NCBI GenBank assembly: GCA_031415055.1
Contig: JANOQZ010000006.1
Span: forward strand, 1-64,000
DNA: 64,000 nucleotides
Source: JANMOK01 sp031415055
GTDB lineage: Bacteria; Pseudomonadota; Alphaproteobacteria; Rhodobacterales; Rhodobacteraceae
Direction: 5' to 3'
In this document: positions 45,374 through 54,450 of the stretch, in pieces
How positions within the stretch are numbered: the first letter of the stretch is position 1
How the letters are laid out: every line of letters begins with the position of its first letter
Translations under genes and position numbers: made by a program
Notes under the pieces: model-generated
What the model was told of the DNA's origin: nothing
Databases searched by the model: none
Seen by the model: only the letters and a program-made list of their open reading frames with translations

Positions 45374-46558
45374 ATGACCCGTTCCGAACAAGCCGAAGCC
45401 CTGTCTCCCAGCCCGTTTTCCAAGCCAACCGCCTGTATCGTCTTGAACGACGGCCAGGTGTTTTATGGCATCGGTTTTGGAGCGGAAGGCACCGCAACAG
45501 CCGAACTATGCTTCAATACCGCGATGACCGGTTATCAGGAAATCATGACCGACCCGTCTTATGCTGGTCAGGTTGTCACCTTCACTTTCCCCCATATCGG
45601 CAATGTCGGTGTCAATGCGGATGACGATGAAACCGCCGATCCGGTCGCCGAAGGCATGATTGTGAAATGGGATCCGACCGAACCCTCAAGCTGGCGGTCC
45701 ACGGCAAAACTGGCAAAATGGTTGAGCACCCGCCATCGTATCGGCATCGGCGGGGTTGATACACGCAGGCTGACCCGCGCCATCCGCCTGCAAGGCGCAC
45801 CGCATGTGGCCATACAGCATTCGGCGACAGGCGATTTTGACATCGACGATTTGTGGAAACAGGCCCGTGCATTTCCCGGCTTGACCGGCGCCGATCTGGC
45901 GAAAGATGTAACCTGTGCCCAGTCTTATAAATGGGACGAGATGCGTTGGGCCTGGCCCGACGGCCACCAAAAACGCACCAAGCCGGGGCACAAGGTTATC
46001 GCTATCGACTATGGTGCCAAACGCAACATTCTTCGCTGTCTCGCTTCGGCGGGCTGTGAGGTTTTGGTGATGCCGGCCTCGACCACGGCCGAAGAAATCC
46101 TCGCACAAAACCCAGATGGTCTATTTCTATCCAACGGTCCCGGCGACCCGGCAGCGACCGGCAAATACGCGGTGCCGATGATCCAGGGCGTGATGGAAAA
46201 CTCTGCGATGCCGATCTTTGGCATCTGCCTTGGCCACCAGATGCTGGCGCTCGCCCTCGGCGGCAAGACCGTCAAGATGAACCACGGCCATCACGGCGCC
46301 AACCACCCGGTCAAGGACGTCGAGACCGGCAAGGTCGAGATCACCTCGATGAACCATGGTTTCGCCGTTGACAGCCAAAGTTTGCCAGAGGACGTGATCG
46401 AAACCCATATTTCGCTCTTTGATGGCTCTAACTGCGGCATACGCATGAAAAACCGCCCGATATTTTCGGTGCAATACCATCCCGAGGCCAGCCCCGGCCC
46501 GCAGGATTCGTTTTATTTGTTCGAGCGATTTGTCTCGGCAATGTCCAACAAAACTTAA
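45374..46558 (+). CDS. carA: Carbamoyl-phosphate synthase small subunit
   Basis: 394 residues; glutamine amidotransferase subunit delivering ammonia to CarB for arginine and pyrimidine synthesis. N-terminal CPSase domain (GFGAEGTATAELCFNTAMTGYQE) and class I GATase domain with nucleophile GICLGHQML, QYHPEASPGP (His-Glu). carB is not adjacent. Monocistronic by strand and spacing. Confidence 0.97.
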   Translation: MTRSEQAEALSPSPFSKPTACIVLNDGQVFYGIGFGAEGTATAELCFNTAMTGYQEIMTDPSYAGQVVTFTFPHIGNVGVNADDDETADPVAEGMIVKWDPTEPSSWRSTAKLAKWLSTRHRIGIGGVDTRRLTRAIRLQGAPHVAIQHSATGDFDIDDLWKQARAFPGLTGADLAKDVTCAQSYKWDEMRWAWPDGHQKRTKPGHKVIAIDYGAKRNILRCLASAGCEVLVMPASTTAEEILAQNPDGLFLSNGPGDPAATGKYAVPMIQGVMENSAMPIFGICLGHQMLALALGGKTVKMNHGHHGANHPVKDVETGKVEITSMNHGFAVDSQSLPEDVIETHISLFDGSNCGIRMKNRPIFSVQYHPEASPGPQDSFYLFERFVSAMSNKT

Positions 46559-46619
46559 CGGCATCTTAACCGTCCGCGCGGATTCTAGCCCCAAGTTTCT
46601 GTCGGGAGCAGCTTTGGCC

Positions 46620-48482
46620 ATGTCGAGTAAATTGCAGCAGTTCCAACCGGTAGCGGAACCGCGCACGCGGCTTGGCCAGTTTTTGCTCGACGCCGGCGAT
46701 GTTGACCACGATACATTGAGCGCCGCGTTGGATACGCAAATTCAACTGCATTCGCGTTCCAAACTCGGTGACATTTTGCTGGCTGATGGAATGGTCGATG
46801 CAGATTCAATCGTCAAAGCCTTGTCGCGCCAAAGCGGCATTGGTCGCATCGACCTCAATTTGGCGCCGCCGGACGCCGAACTTGCTTCATTCATTGACCC
46901 GCTGCTTAGTTTGGAAATTGGCTACGTTCCTTGGCGCAGAATTGGCAATGTTCTGGTCATGGCAATTGCCGACCCCGCAGATGCCGCGCGAATCCGCGCC
47001 ATGCCACAATATCGTGTCAGCGAACTTGCCTTCGCTTTGGCCGAGGAATCGCAAATTCGACTGGCAATTCTGCGTCTGCATTCCGATGGATTAACCCGTC
47101 GCGCTGGCGAACTTTGCCCGCCGGAATTTTCCTGTCGTTCGCTGCAATCGCGCTGGAAAGTGCCAAAGTTCGCGCTTTTCGCCACTGGATTAGGGCTGGT
47201 TTCGTGGCAGTTCCCGGTGGCTTCCGTAACGGTGCTGCTGGGCTTTTTTACGCTCACCAATTTTGGCACCGCGCTTTTGCGCGTGCTGGCGTTTTGCGCC
47301 ATGGTGTTCCCGCACCGACGCTCTGCAAAACCCGACCTGTCGCTTGGCCGCAGCGCCGATCTGCCGCGCATCTCGGTTCTGGTGCCGCTGTTCAACGAAA
47401 CCCGCATTCTGGCTGGATTGCTTACGGCGTTGGAAGCGTTGGATTATCCGCGCTCGCTGTTGGACATCAAACTTATTCTCGAGGAAGAAGACAGCGCCAC
47501 CGCAGTGCAATTGATGCAAGTCAACTTGCCAAGTTGGATCGAAATTGTCTTGGTCCCTAATGGCCGCATTCGCACCAAACCACGGGCGATGAATTTTGCT
47601 TTGCCGCTGTGCAAAGGCGAGATCATTGGTATTTATGACGCCGAAGACCGCCCCGAACGCGACCAGTTGCAGAAAGTGGCACAGGCTTTTGTCGGCGCTC
47701 CTGCCAAGTTGGCCTGCGTGCAGGGGGCACTCGATTTTTACAATTCCAAACGCAATTGGATCACCCGCTGCTTTGCGGTGGAATATGCGCAATGGTTTCG
47801 CGTGTTGCTGCCCGGCCTACACCGTTTGGGGGCACCGATCCCGCTTGGTGGCACCAGCGTGTTCTTTCGCCGAACCATCCTTGAGCACCTAGGCGGTTGG
47901 GACGCCCATAATGTAACGGAAGATGCCGATTTGGGCATGCGACTGGCGCGGCGCGGTTATGTCTGTGGGATCCTCGATTCAACCACGTTTGAAGAAGCGA
48001 CGTCGAGCGGTCGCGCATGGGTGCGGCAGCGGTCGCGCTGGCTCAAGGGTTATGCCATCACTTGGGCCAGCCATATGCGCCACCCATTGCGATTGATCGA
48101 CGACATGGGGCTGTTGGCCTTTATCACCTTTCAACTGCTGTTTTTGGGCACATTGGCCGGGTATTTGGCCTTTCCCTTACATGCTTTGCTCTGGGCCAAT
48201 TTTGCCGGATTGGACTTGTCGTTCCTAAATTTCATACCGCCGAGCGCGTGGTATTGGCTGAAAACCTCGCATTTGGTCGGCCTGGGTGCCTTGGTTCTGG
48301 TGGCCTTGCGCGCTCTTTTGCCCAAGACCCACCGCCACCTCATTTTCATTGCTCTGACCATGCCGCTCTATTGGCCGCTTGGTGCGATTGCCTCGTGGCG
48401 GGCCTTGGCTGAAAGTTTCGTTGCGCCCTATTACTGGGCCAAGACCGAGCATGGCAAACATCTGGCCAATCCGACTAAATAA
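46620..48482 (+). CDS. MshEN-domain glycosyltransferase family 2 (putative c-di-GMP-controlled)
   Basis: 620 residues. The N-terminus carries two tandem 24-residue MshEN-type motifs (R17-Q40 and K48-Q71; RLGQFLLDAG...LSAALDTQ and KLGDILLADG...IVKALSRQ), the c-di-GMP-binding element first defined in MshE. After a GspE_N-like stretch to about 170 and two helices (190-240) comes a GT2 domain with DAED (340-343), TED (433-435) and the processive-type QRSRW (470-474), then C-terminal membrane helices (about 500-600). It probably makes or exports an extracellular polysaccharide under c-di-GMP control. The product is unknown; no other eps genes are adjacent. Confidence 0.85.
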   Translation: MSSKLQQFQPVAEPRTRLGQFLLDAGDVDHDTLSAALDTQIQLHSRSKLGDILLADGMVDADSIVKALSRQSGIGRIDLNLAPPDAELASFIDPLLSLEIGYVPWRRIGNVLVMAIADPADAARIRAMPQYRVSELAFALAEESQIRLAILRLHSDGLTRRAGELCPPEFSCRSLQSRWKVPKFALFATGLGLVSWQFPVASVTVLLGFFTLTNFGTALLRVLAFCAMVFPHRRSAKPDLSLGRSADLPRISVLVPLFNETRILAGLLTALEALDYPRSLLDIKLILEEEDSATAVQLMQVNLPSWIEIVLVPNGRIRTKPRAMNFALPLCKGEIIGIYDAEDRPERDQLQKVAQAFVGAPAKLACVQGALDFYNSKRNWITRCFAVEYAQWFRVLLPGLHRLGAPIPLGGTSVFFRRTILEHLGGWDAHNVTEDADLGMRLARRGYVCGILDSTTFEEATSSGRAWVRQRSRWLKGYAITWASHMRHPLRLIDDMGLLAFITFQLLFLGTLAGYLAFPLHALLWANFAGLDLSFLNFIPPSAWYWLKTSHLVGLGALVLVALRALLPKTHRHLIFIALTMPLYWPLGAIASWRALAESFVAPYYWAKTEHGKHLANPTK

Positions 48483-48581
48483 CTGCCGCTTTCGCAATCC
48501 AATCACCAAAATTGACCTCGACAAGGCCGGTCGAAGCATGCATCTCACGGCGATGTCGATCACATTCCCCTCTGCTTGCAC

Positions 48582-49223
48582 ATGGTGAAATCAGCTTTCG
48601 CCCATGTCGATCACTGGGTCTTTGACCTCGACAACACGCTCTATCCGCGTGGTTCGCACCTGTTTCGCCAAATCGAGAACAAGATGAACGATTTTGTCGA
48701 GCGCGAACTTCAACTTCCGCGACAGGAGGCAGTTGCCCTGCGCAATACCTATTGGCGCACACATGGCACCACTTTGGCCGGTCTGATGCAGGAACACGGG
48801 ATCGAACCCGAACCCTATTTGGTCGAAGTTCACGACATCGACTATTCGGTTTTGGCACCCGATCCGCAGTTACAAGCCGCAATAGACAATCTGCCTGGTC
48901 GCAAAATCATCTTCACCAACGGCCCGCGTCTTCATGGCGAAAAGGCTAGTGCTGCTTGCGGGCTTGGCAATTGTTTTGACTGCATTTATGGCATCGAGGA
49001 TGCCGCCTATGTACCCAAACCTCGTGCACCCGCATTCGAAAAGGTATTTGCCATCGAAGGGCTAAAACCGCGCAATTCTGCAATGTTTGAAGACGACCCA
49101 ATAAATTTGTTGGTGCCGTTCCAGCTTGGTCTGCAAACGGTACTGGTTGGGCCCGAGCAAGGTGGCGACCACATTCTGCACCGCACGCTCGATCTGACGG
49201 ACTTTCTGACGCAATTGGTCTAA
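48582..49223 (+). CDS. HAD-family pyrimidine 5'-nucleotidase
   Basis: 213 residues, HAD superfamily, SDT1-like group. Motif I is WVFDLDNTLYP (nucleophile and acid Asp), motif II IIFTNGP, motif III Lys in VPKPRAPAF and motif IV FEDDPINL. The cap is helical. It probably dephosphorylates pyrimidine nucleotides. ATG at 48582 is preferred over a TTG two codons earlier. Confidence 0.85.
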   Translation: MVKSAFAHVDHWVFDLDNTLYPRGSHLFRQIENKMNDFVERELQLPRQEAVALRNTYWRTHGTTLAGLMQEHGIEPEPYLVEVHDIDYSVLAPDPQLQAAIDNLPGRKIIFTNGPRLHGEKASAACGLGNCFDCIYGIEDAAYVPKPRAPAFEKVFAIEGLKPRNSAMFEDDPINLLVPFQLGLQTVLVGPEQGGDHILHRTLDLTDFLTQLV

Positions 49224-49233
49224 CAGGGCTTCC

Positions 49234-49252
49234 GGCAAGCCTGAAGCTTGCC
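49234..49252. terminator. Short hairpin after the HAD gene
   Basis: GGCAAGC (49234-49240) / GCTTGCC (49246-49252) with a five-base loop, 11 bases after the stop and 13 before the next ATG. It lacks a clear T tract, so it may only attenuate transcription into the hydroxylase gene. Confidence 0.45.
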
Positions 49253-49264
49253 TAGTCTGGCACC

Positions 49265-50443
49265 ATGCCTCGGATTGATACCGAAATCTTGATCGTTGGC
49301 GGCGGTATTGCTGGCCTTGTGGCGACAGCCGCCTTTGCGCACGCCGGTTTCCAAACGCTCTGTGTCGACTCTGAAAGCCCAGCCGCCAAACCCGACCAGC
49401 GTTCGACCGCCTTTCTCATGCCCTCGGTCGCGTTGTTAGAGCGTGCCGACCTGTGGCATCGCCTTCAACCCTTCGCCGCACCGCTCAAGATCATGCGCAT
49501 CATCGACGCCGATCCGGACACCCAAACCATTCGCGAATCCGCCGATTTTGACGCCGCCGACATCAACCGGGCGCAATTCGGCTTTAACCTGCCCAACGCC
49601 GTGTTACGAAGCGAAATCGCCGCGCATTTGGGCTTGCTATCCAGCGCCCGCCTTGAAGCAGCGGCAAGTTTCGAACACCTGACATCCCGCACGGACAATG
49701 CCCTTGTGCGACTTAGGGATGGTCGAACGATCCAAGCCAAACTGGTCATCGCTGCCGATGGACGTAAGTCTGCGGTGCGCGACCAACTGGGCATTGCGGT
49801 CAGAACTTGGCGTTACGGGCAACGGGCAATTGTGTTCGCCGTCACTCATCCCATGCCGCACCAAAATATCTCGACCGAAGTGCACCACGCGGGCGGCCCC
49901 TTCACCCTGGTGCCGCTCGCTGACCCCTATCAATCGGCAGTCGTCTGGATGGAACGCGCCGACAAAGCCGCTTTCCTTATGGCCTTGTCCGACGCCGAAT
50001 TCGCCCAAGCCGCCAGCATTCGTTGCTGCCACGTGCTTGGCCCGCTCAGCCTGTGCAGCCCGCGCGCTATCTGGCCCATCGTCGCCCAATTGGCGTCCCG
50101 CCTGAATGCCCCGCGCACGGCGCTGGTTGCCGAAGCGGCGCATGTCGTGCCCCCCGTCGGCGCACAGGGTCTGAATATGAGCTTATCCGACATTGCCGTA
50201 CTTTTGGACCTTGTCACCGACGCCCGCGCGTCAGGCGAAGATATTGCTAGCGCAGAATTGTTGGCACGCTACAATCGCCAACGCCTGCCAGTAATAACGG
50301 CCCGCGTCACCGGCATCGATGTTCTCAACCGCGCCGCCATGACATCCTCGCCGCTATTGCGCGATTTGCGCCGTGCCGGGCTCAGCGCCCTGTTCAACAT
50401 CCAACCTTTGCGCAAAGCCGCAATGCGACTTGGCTTGGGCTAG
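49265..50443 (+). CDS. UbiH/UbiF-family FAD-dependent hydroxylase (ubiquinone biosynthesis)
   Basis: 392 residues, flavin monooxygenase with GGGIAGLVATAAFAHAG Rossmann start, the internal ADGRKSAVR motif and the second FAD motif LVAEAAHVVPPVGAQGLNMSLSDIAVL. Members hydroxylate the ubiquinone ring; alphaproteobacteria use one to three of them (UbiH, UbiF, UbiL, UbiM) and the position is not decided by sequence reading alone. Confidence 0.88.
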   Translation: MPRIDTEILIVGGGIAGLVATAAFAHAGFQTLCVDSESPAAKPDQRSTAFLMPSVALLERADLWHRLQPFAAPLKIMRIIDADPDTQTIRESADFDAADINRAQFGFNLPNAVLRSEIAAHLGLLSSARLEAAASFEHLTSRTDNALVRLRDGRTIQAKLVIAADGRKSAVRDQLGIAVRTWRYGQRAIVFAVTHPMPHQNISTEVHHAGGPFTLVPLADPYQSAVVWMERADKAAFLMALSDAEFAQAASIRCCHVLGPLSLCSPRAIWPIVAQLASRLNAPRTALVAEAAHVVPPVGAQGLNMSLSDIAVLLDLVTDARASGEDIASAELLARYNRQRLPVITARVTGIDVLNRAAMTSSPLLRDLRRAGLSALFNIQPLRKAAMRLGLG

Positions 50444-50498
50444 GCCCCGCGCGGACCTGCGGTTACCGGTCGCTCGGTCGCCGGCCCCCCGGTTCTGG

Positions 50499-50903
50499 CT
50501 AGTTGCCGCGAGGCAGTGGCTGCAGCATGCTGACCCGGTTGCCTTCGGTGTCGGTGAAGGCGACGAAACGTCCGATGCCCGGAATGTCCATCGGTTCGTC
50601 CAGAACGGCACCACCCGCCTGCTTCACCTTTCCTATCGACGCCGCGATGTCGTCGACCGAAATCACCACTGAGGGATGCATCGTCGGCATTTCCGGCGTC
50701 ACCGGAAAAAACCCGCCATTGATGGTGCCGGGTACGGTAGAGAGGTCGTCAACGGTGTCAGTAGTGATGGCCACAACGTAGTTGCCCATTTCCTCACCCA
50801 GCATCTGGGACTGCCAGGCAAAAGCCGCGTTGTAGAAATTCGCCATGCGTTGGCGGTCCCGGGCCGGCATTTCAAAATGGACGACGGGGTCTGGTTTCGT
50901 CAT
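50499..50903 (-). CDS. VOC-family (glyoxalase-like) protein
   Basis: 134 residues, vicinal oxygen chelate fold: VHFEMPARDRQRMANFYNAAFAW at the start and VLDEPMDIPGIGRFVAFTDTEGNRVSML at the end. Metal ligands H9 and the C-terminal region are plausible, but the substrate is unknown. Convergent with the UbiH-type gene. Confidence 0.85.
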   Translation of the reverse strand: MTKPDPVVHFEMPARDRQRMANFYNAAFAWQSQMLGEEMGNYVVAITTDTVDDLSTVPGTINGGFFPVTPEMPTMHPSVVISVDDIAASIGKVKQAGGAVLDEPMDIPGIGRFVAFTDTEGNRVSMLQPLPRGN

Positions 50904-51175
50904 GATTGTGCTCCCACCTGTTTGCGTTGGTCAGTCGCGCTGCGGTTCAACGCCCCGCAGACGCAGACAAAGTTTAAGCTCGCCGCCCGTCATAGTCTAC
51001 GCCGTTCATTCAAAGGATTGTGACCATACCATATTCACCTGTTGGGGTCCGGACCGAATTCCAGCCGCCACAGCGCGGACGATGGCCGCGAAGAGGCCGG
51101 TTTTCCCTTGCCCTTCGCGCCTTGGGCGATTAGGCAGCGAAGCTGAAAAAACCATAGCCAAGCCAGAGGATCATC

Positions 51176-52198
51176 ATGCGCGTTTATTATGACCGTGACT
51201 GCGACATCAACCTGATCAAAGACAAAAAAGTCGCCATCCTCGGCTATGGCTCGCAAGGCCATGCGCACGCCCTGAACTTGCGCGATTCGGGTGCCAAGAA
51301 TGTCGTCGTGGCGCTGCGGCCCGGTTCGGCATCGGCCAAGAAATGCGAGGCCGAAGGCCTGAAGGTTATGGACATCGCCGAGGCCGCCAAATGGTGCGAC
51401 CTGATCATGTTCACGATGCCCGACGAATTACAGGCCGCGACCTACAAGAAATACGTACATGACAACCTGCGCGATGGTTCCGCCATCGCCTTTGCCCACG
51501 GCCTCAACGTGCATTTCGGCCTGATCGAGCCGAAAAAAGGCGTCGACGTCATCATGATGGCCCCCAAAGGCCCCGGCCATACCGTGCGCGGCGAATTCGT
51601 CAAAGGCGGCGGCGTGCCCTGTCTGGTGGCGGTGCATCAGGATGCCTCGGGCAAAGCGATGGAACTCGGCCTGTCTTATTGCTCGGGCATCGGCGGCGGC
51701 CGCTCCGGCATCATCGAGACCAATTTCCGCCAGGAATGCGAAACCGACCTGTTCGGCGAGCAAGCGGTCCTTTGTGGGGGCCTAGTCGAACTGATCCGCA
51801 TGGGCTTCGAGACGCTGGTCGAGGCGGGCTATGAGCCCGAAATGGCCTATTTCGAATGCCTGCACGAGGTCAAACTGATCGTCGATCTGATCTACGAAGG
51901 CGGAATCGCCAACATGAACTATTCGATCTCGAACACCGCCGAATATGGCGAATATGTCTCCGGCCCCCGGATTCTGCCCTATGCCGAAACCAAGGCGCGG
52001 ATGAAAGCGGTGCTGGAAGACATCCAGTCCGGCAAGTTCGTCCAACAGTTCATGACCGAAAACGCCGTCGGCCAACCCTTCTTCAAAGCCACCCGCCGCC
52101 GCAACGACGAACACCAGATCGAAAAAGTCGGCGAGAAACTGCGGGCGATGATGCCGTGGATTGCCAAGGGGAAAATGGTGGATCGGGCGCGGAATTAA
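51176..52198 (+). CDS. ilvC: Ketol-acid reductoisomerase (class I)
   Basis: 340 residues, short class I KARI of branched-chain amino acid synthesis. Rossmann GYGSQGHAHALNLRDSG, NADPH phosphate site in VVALRPGSASAKK, and the C-terminal knotted domain with metal-binding DLFGEQAVLCGG and the E in FECLHEVKLIVD. The 272-base gap upstream shows no leader peptide or attenuator I recognise. Confidence 0.97.
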   Translation: MRVYYDRDCDINLIKDKKVAILGYGSQGHAHALNLRDSGAKNVVVALRPGSASAKKCEAEGLKVMDIAEAAKWCDLIMFTMPDELQAATYKKYVHDNLRDGSAIAFAHGLNVHFGLIEPKKGVDVIMMAPKGPGHTVRGEFVKGGGVPCLVAVHQDASGKAMELGLSYCSGIGGGRSGIIETNFRQECETDLFGEQAVLCGGLVELIRMGFETLVEAGYEPEMAYFECLHEVKLIVDLIYEGGIANMNYSISNTAEYGEYVSGPRILPYAETKARMKAVLEDIQSGKFVQQFMTENAVGQPFFKATRRRNDEHQIEKVGEKLRAMMPWIAKGKMVDRARN

Positions 52199-52264
52199 AG
52201 AGACGACCACTTGAAAATTCGCTAACTTCGCCATATTATAGCGAAGTTAGCCATCGGAAGTCTC

Positions 52265-52492
52265 ATGCCAAATATACTTTTCCCCGAAGCGATACAAGAC
52301 TATGCCGAAAAGCAGGTGGCGGCCGGCATTTACGCAAATATCTCCGAAGTCGCCCGTGCCGGTATTCGCAAACTGATGGAAGAAGACGGAGCAGCAGCCT
52401 TTTACGCCCTGCGACGCGACATCGAAGCCGCGATTGCGGCACCGACTGTCGAAGTTGACCTGCGGGCAATGTTTCTGAACAAACAGGATTGA
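52265..52492 (+). CDS. ParD-like type II antitoxin
   Basis: 75 residues with a ribbon-helix-helix-like N-terminus (MPNILFPEAIQDYAEKQVAAG, NISEVARAGIRKLMEE) and a disordered acidic tail, the ParD/CopG antitoxin pattern. It directly precedes a RelE/ParE-type toxin whose start overlaps or follows its stop, the usual antitoxin-toxin order. It likely binds its own promoter. Confidence 0.85.
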   Translation: MPNILFPEAIQDYAEKQVAAGIYANISEVARAGIRKLMEEDGAAAFYALRRDIEAAIAAPTVEVDLRAMFLNKQD

Positions 52493-52494
52493 AT

Positions 52495-52815
52495 TTGTTG
52501 GTCAGGCTCCGCCAACCAGCGATCAGTGACATCGCGGCGATAAAGTCGTGGGGGGAAATTACCTGGGGCGCAGGACGCACCAATGATTTTCTCGACGGCA
52601 TGTTTGCGGCCATTGAGCGCTTGGCAGCGCATCCGCAAATGGGAAGGCCGCGCGATGCCATTCATGTCGGCCTACGTTCAATTCTGCATCGAGGCTACGT
52701 TGTGTTCTATTTGATTGAGCCGATGGGTCTGGCCATCGTCCGAATAATCCATGAAAAACGCAATCTCGCAGCACTGGACTTCGCCGATCGATTTGAAGGC
52801 GACGACTTGCCTTAG
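52495..52815 (+). CDS. ParE/RelE-superfamily toxin
   Basis: About 106 residues, ParE-type fold: LRQPAISDIAAIKSWGEITWGAGRTNDFLDGMFAAIERLAAHPQMGRP then ILHRGYVVFYLIEP and VRIIHEKRN. ParE toxins poison gyrase; RelE relatives cut mRNA, and which applies is not decided by sequence. The frame opens at a TTG overlapping the antitoxin stop (52489), but AGGA at 52485 serves the TTG at 52495 better. Confidence 0.82.
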   Translation: MLVRLRQPAISDIAAIKSWGEITWGAGRTNDFLDGMFAAIERLAAHPQMGRPRDAIHVGLRSILHRGYVVFYLIEPMGLAIVRIIHEKRNLAALDFADRFEGDDLP

Positions 52816-52865
52816 CATGAAACTTTCTCTCAAATCATTATCGCGCAATTGACGGAATACCGCCC

Positions 52866-53264
52866 ATGACCATCTTCCTCCTCCGCTGGCTCGCCGCCCT
52901 TGCGCTTGTCCTTGCAACCTATAACCCGACGCAATGGAACTACATCCGCTGGGCGCTGGCGAACTACACCACCAGCCTGCCAATGGTAGCCCTCGCGGGC
53001 CTAGTCCTGCTGGCCGCTTATGCCGTATTCTTGTCGGCCACGTACCGTTCCATCGGCATCTTTGGCATCGCGCTTGTCACCGCTCTTCTCGGCGCCGCGC
53101 TGTGGGTTCTCACCGACTGGGGCCTCATTTCCATCACCGAACCCGGTCCGCTAACCTGGGTTGTTCTGGTTGGCATCAGCCTGATCCTTGGCATCGGCAT
53201 TACCTGGAGCATCGCCAGCCGCGAATTGACCGGCCAATCCGATGTGGACAATACCGATGATTGA
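52866..53264 (+). CDS. DUF6524 family membrane protein
   Basis: 132 residues with four predicted membrane helices (5-20, 38-55, 62-80, 95-115) and the recognised start FLLRWLAALALVLATYNPTQWNY of the DUF6524 family, common in marine alpha- and gammaproteobacteria and of unknown function. The stop overlaps the hemerythrin start. Confidence 0.78.
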   Translation: MTIFLLRWLAALALVLATYNPTQWNYIRWALANYTTSLPMVALAGLVLLAAYAVFLSATYRSIGIFGIALVTALLGAALWVLTDWGLISITEPGPLTWVVLVGISLILGIGITWSIASRELTGQSDVDNTDD

Positions 53265-53826
53265 CGATCTGGCGCTGGCCAATCGACAGGGTTGGCCCGA
53301 ACATTTGCGCGTTTTGGCCGACCTTTATCCCCGTGAAACATGGGAAACTCACCATAATTTTGACGGCCTCACCCGGTTCTGGCTGGAACGCCACCTTGGC
53401 TTTCGCCAGATGCATGCCCTGCTGAACGCCGACGTTCAGGCGCTATTAGAAAAGAACGAGGATCCAAAGCGATTTGGTGGCAAAATGGCAAGGCTGGCGG
53501 GCACGATGATCGAGCACCTGCACGGTCACCACCAAATCGAAGACCTGCATTATTTTCCACTGCTTTTGGCCAAAGACAAACGGCTGCAACGTGGGTTTGA
53601 AACCCTCGACAAGGACCATCACGCTATCGACGCCACGCTGGATGATCTGACCACCCACGCCAACGCCCTGCTGCGCAATATCTCGGACCAGCAAGACTTT
53701 GCCGCCAACGCCGATAAATACCTGAAATCGCTCGGTCGATTCGGCCAATTCCTCGACCGCCACTTGTCGGATGAAGAAGAAATCGTCGTCCCGATCATCC
53801 TGAAATACGGTGGCCCTGACTTCTAA
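53257..53826 (+). CDS. Hemerythrin domain-containing protein
   Basis: 189 residues, four-helix bundle with the diiron ligand pattern: HHNFDGLTRFW, MIEHLHGHHQIEDLHYFPLL, LDKDHHAIDATLDD and DRHLSDEEEIVVPIIL. May sense or buffer oxygen, nitric oxide or iron. ATG at 53257 overlaps the DUF6524 stop, so they are co-translated. Confidence 0.87.
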   Translation: MIDDLALANRQGWPEHLRVLADLYPRETWETHHNFDGLTRFWLERHLGFRQMHALLNADVQALLEKNEDPKRFGGKMARLAGTMIEHLHGHHQIEDLHYFPLLLAKDKRLQRGFETLDKDHHAIDATLDDLTTHANALLRNISDQQDFAANADKYLKSLGRFGQFLDRHLSDEEEIVVPIILKYGGPDF

Positions 53827-53916
53827 CCAACGCACCTTGGCTTTCCAATCGACAAGCCTTATGTCAGCCGCTAGAACACGCCCGATTTCACTAAAACCAA
53901 AGGCCGCCGCGACCCA

Positions 53917-54297
53917 ATGGAAAATATTGTCCTTATCGTCCACATGATCCTCGCCCTCATGCTGATTGGCATTGTGCTCATGCAGCGCTCGGAAGGCGGT
54001 GGCTTGGGCATGGGCGGTGGCGGCGCGATGAGCGGACGTTCGGCGGCCACTGCCCTGACCAAAGCAACTTGGATTTTGGCCATCGGATTTTTTGCCACCA
54101 GCATGACGCTGACAATTTTGGCCAGCCGCAATGCCGTCGATGCCAGCGTTATCGAACGTCTGGGCAGCGAGACTGTTGACGCACCGGCGACAACGCTTCC
54201 GGCACTTGAGGGGGATTTGACACCCGGCGTTTTGACAGACGGCCCGGCCACCCCGCCTGCAGCAGTGCCAGCAACCGATAGCGCCCCAGCTACCTAG
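53917..54297 (+). CDS. secG: Preprotein translocase subunit SecG
   Basis: 126 residues: two membrane helices (about 3-22 and 48-68) separated by the Gly-rich loop GGGLGMGGGGAMSGR, then an Ala/Pro/Thr-rich tail that is longer than in E. coli but normal in alphaproteobacteria. Part of SecYEG. Precedes pyrG, the standard order. Confidence 0.95.
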   Translation: MENIVLIVHMILALMLIGIVLMQRSEGGGLGMGGGGAMSGRSAATALTKATWILAIGFFATSMTLTILASRNAVDASVIERLGSETVDAPATTLPALEGDLTPGVLTDGPATPPAAVPATDSAPAT

Positions 54298-54450
54298 TCT
54301 TTGCGTAGCAGTCCGGAATATTCCACATCATCTTGCGGTTGCGCCCTTGTCGCCGCTGCAAATTTGCGCTATGGCTCAAATCCCGTGAAGCAGTGAATTG
54401 CCGCGTGATATAGCGGCCAAGTATTCGATAAAACACGGGGTTGTCTGGGC

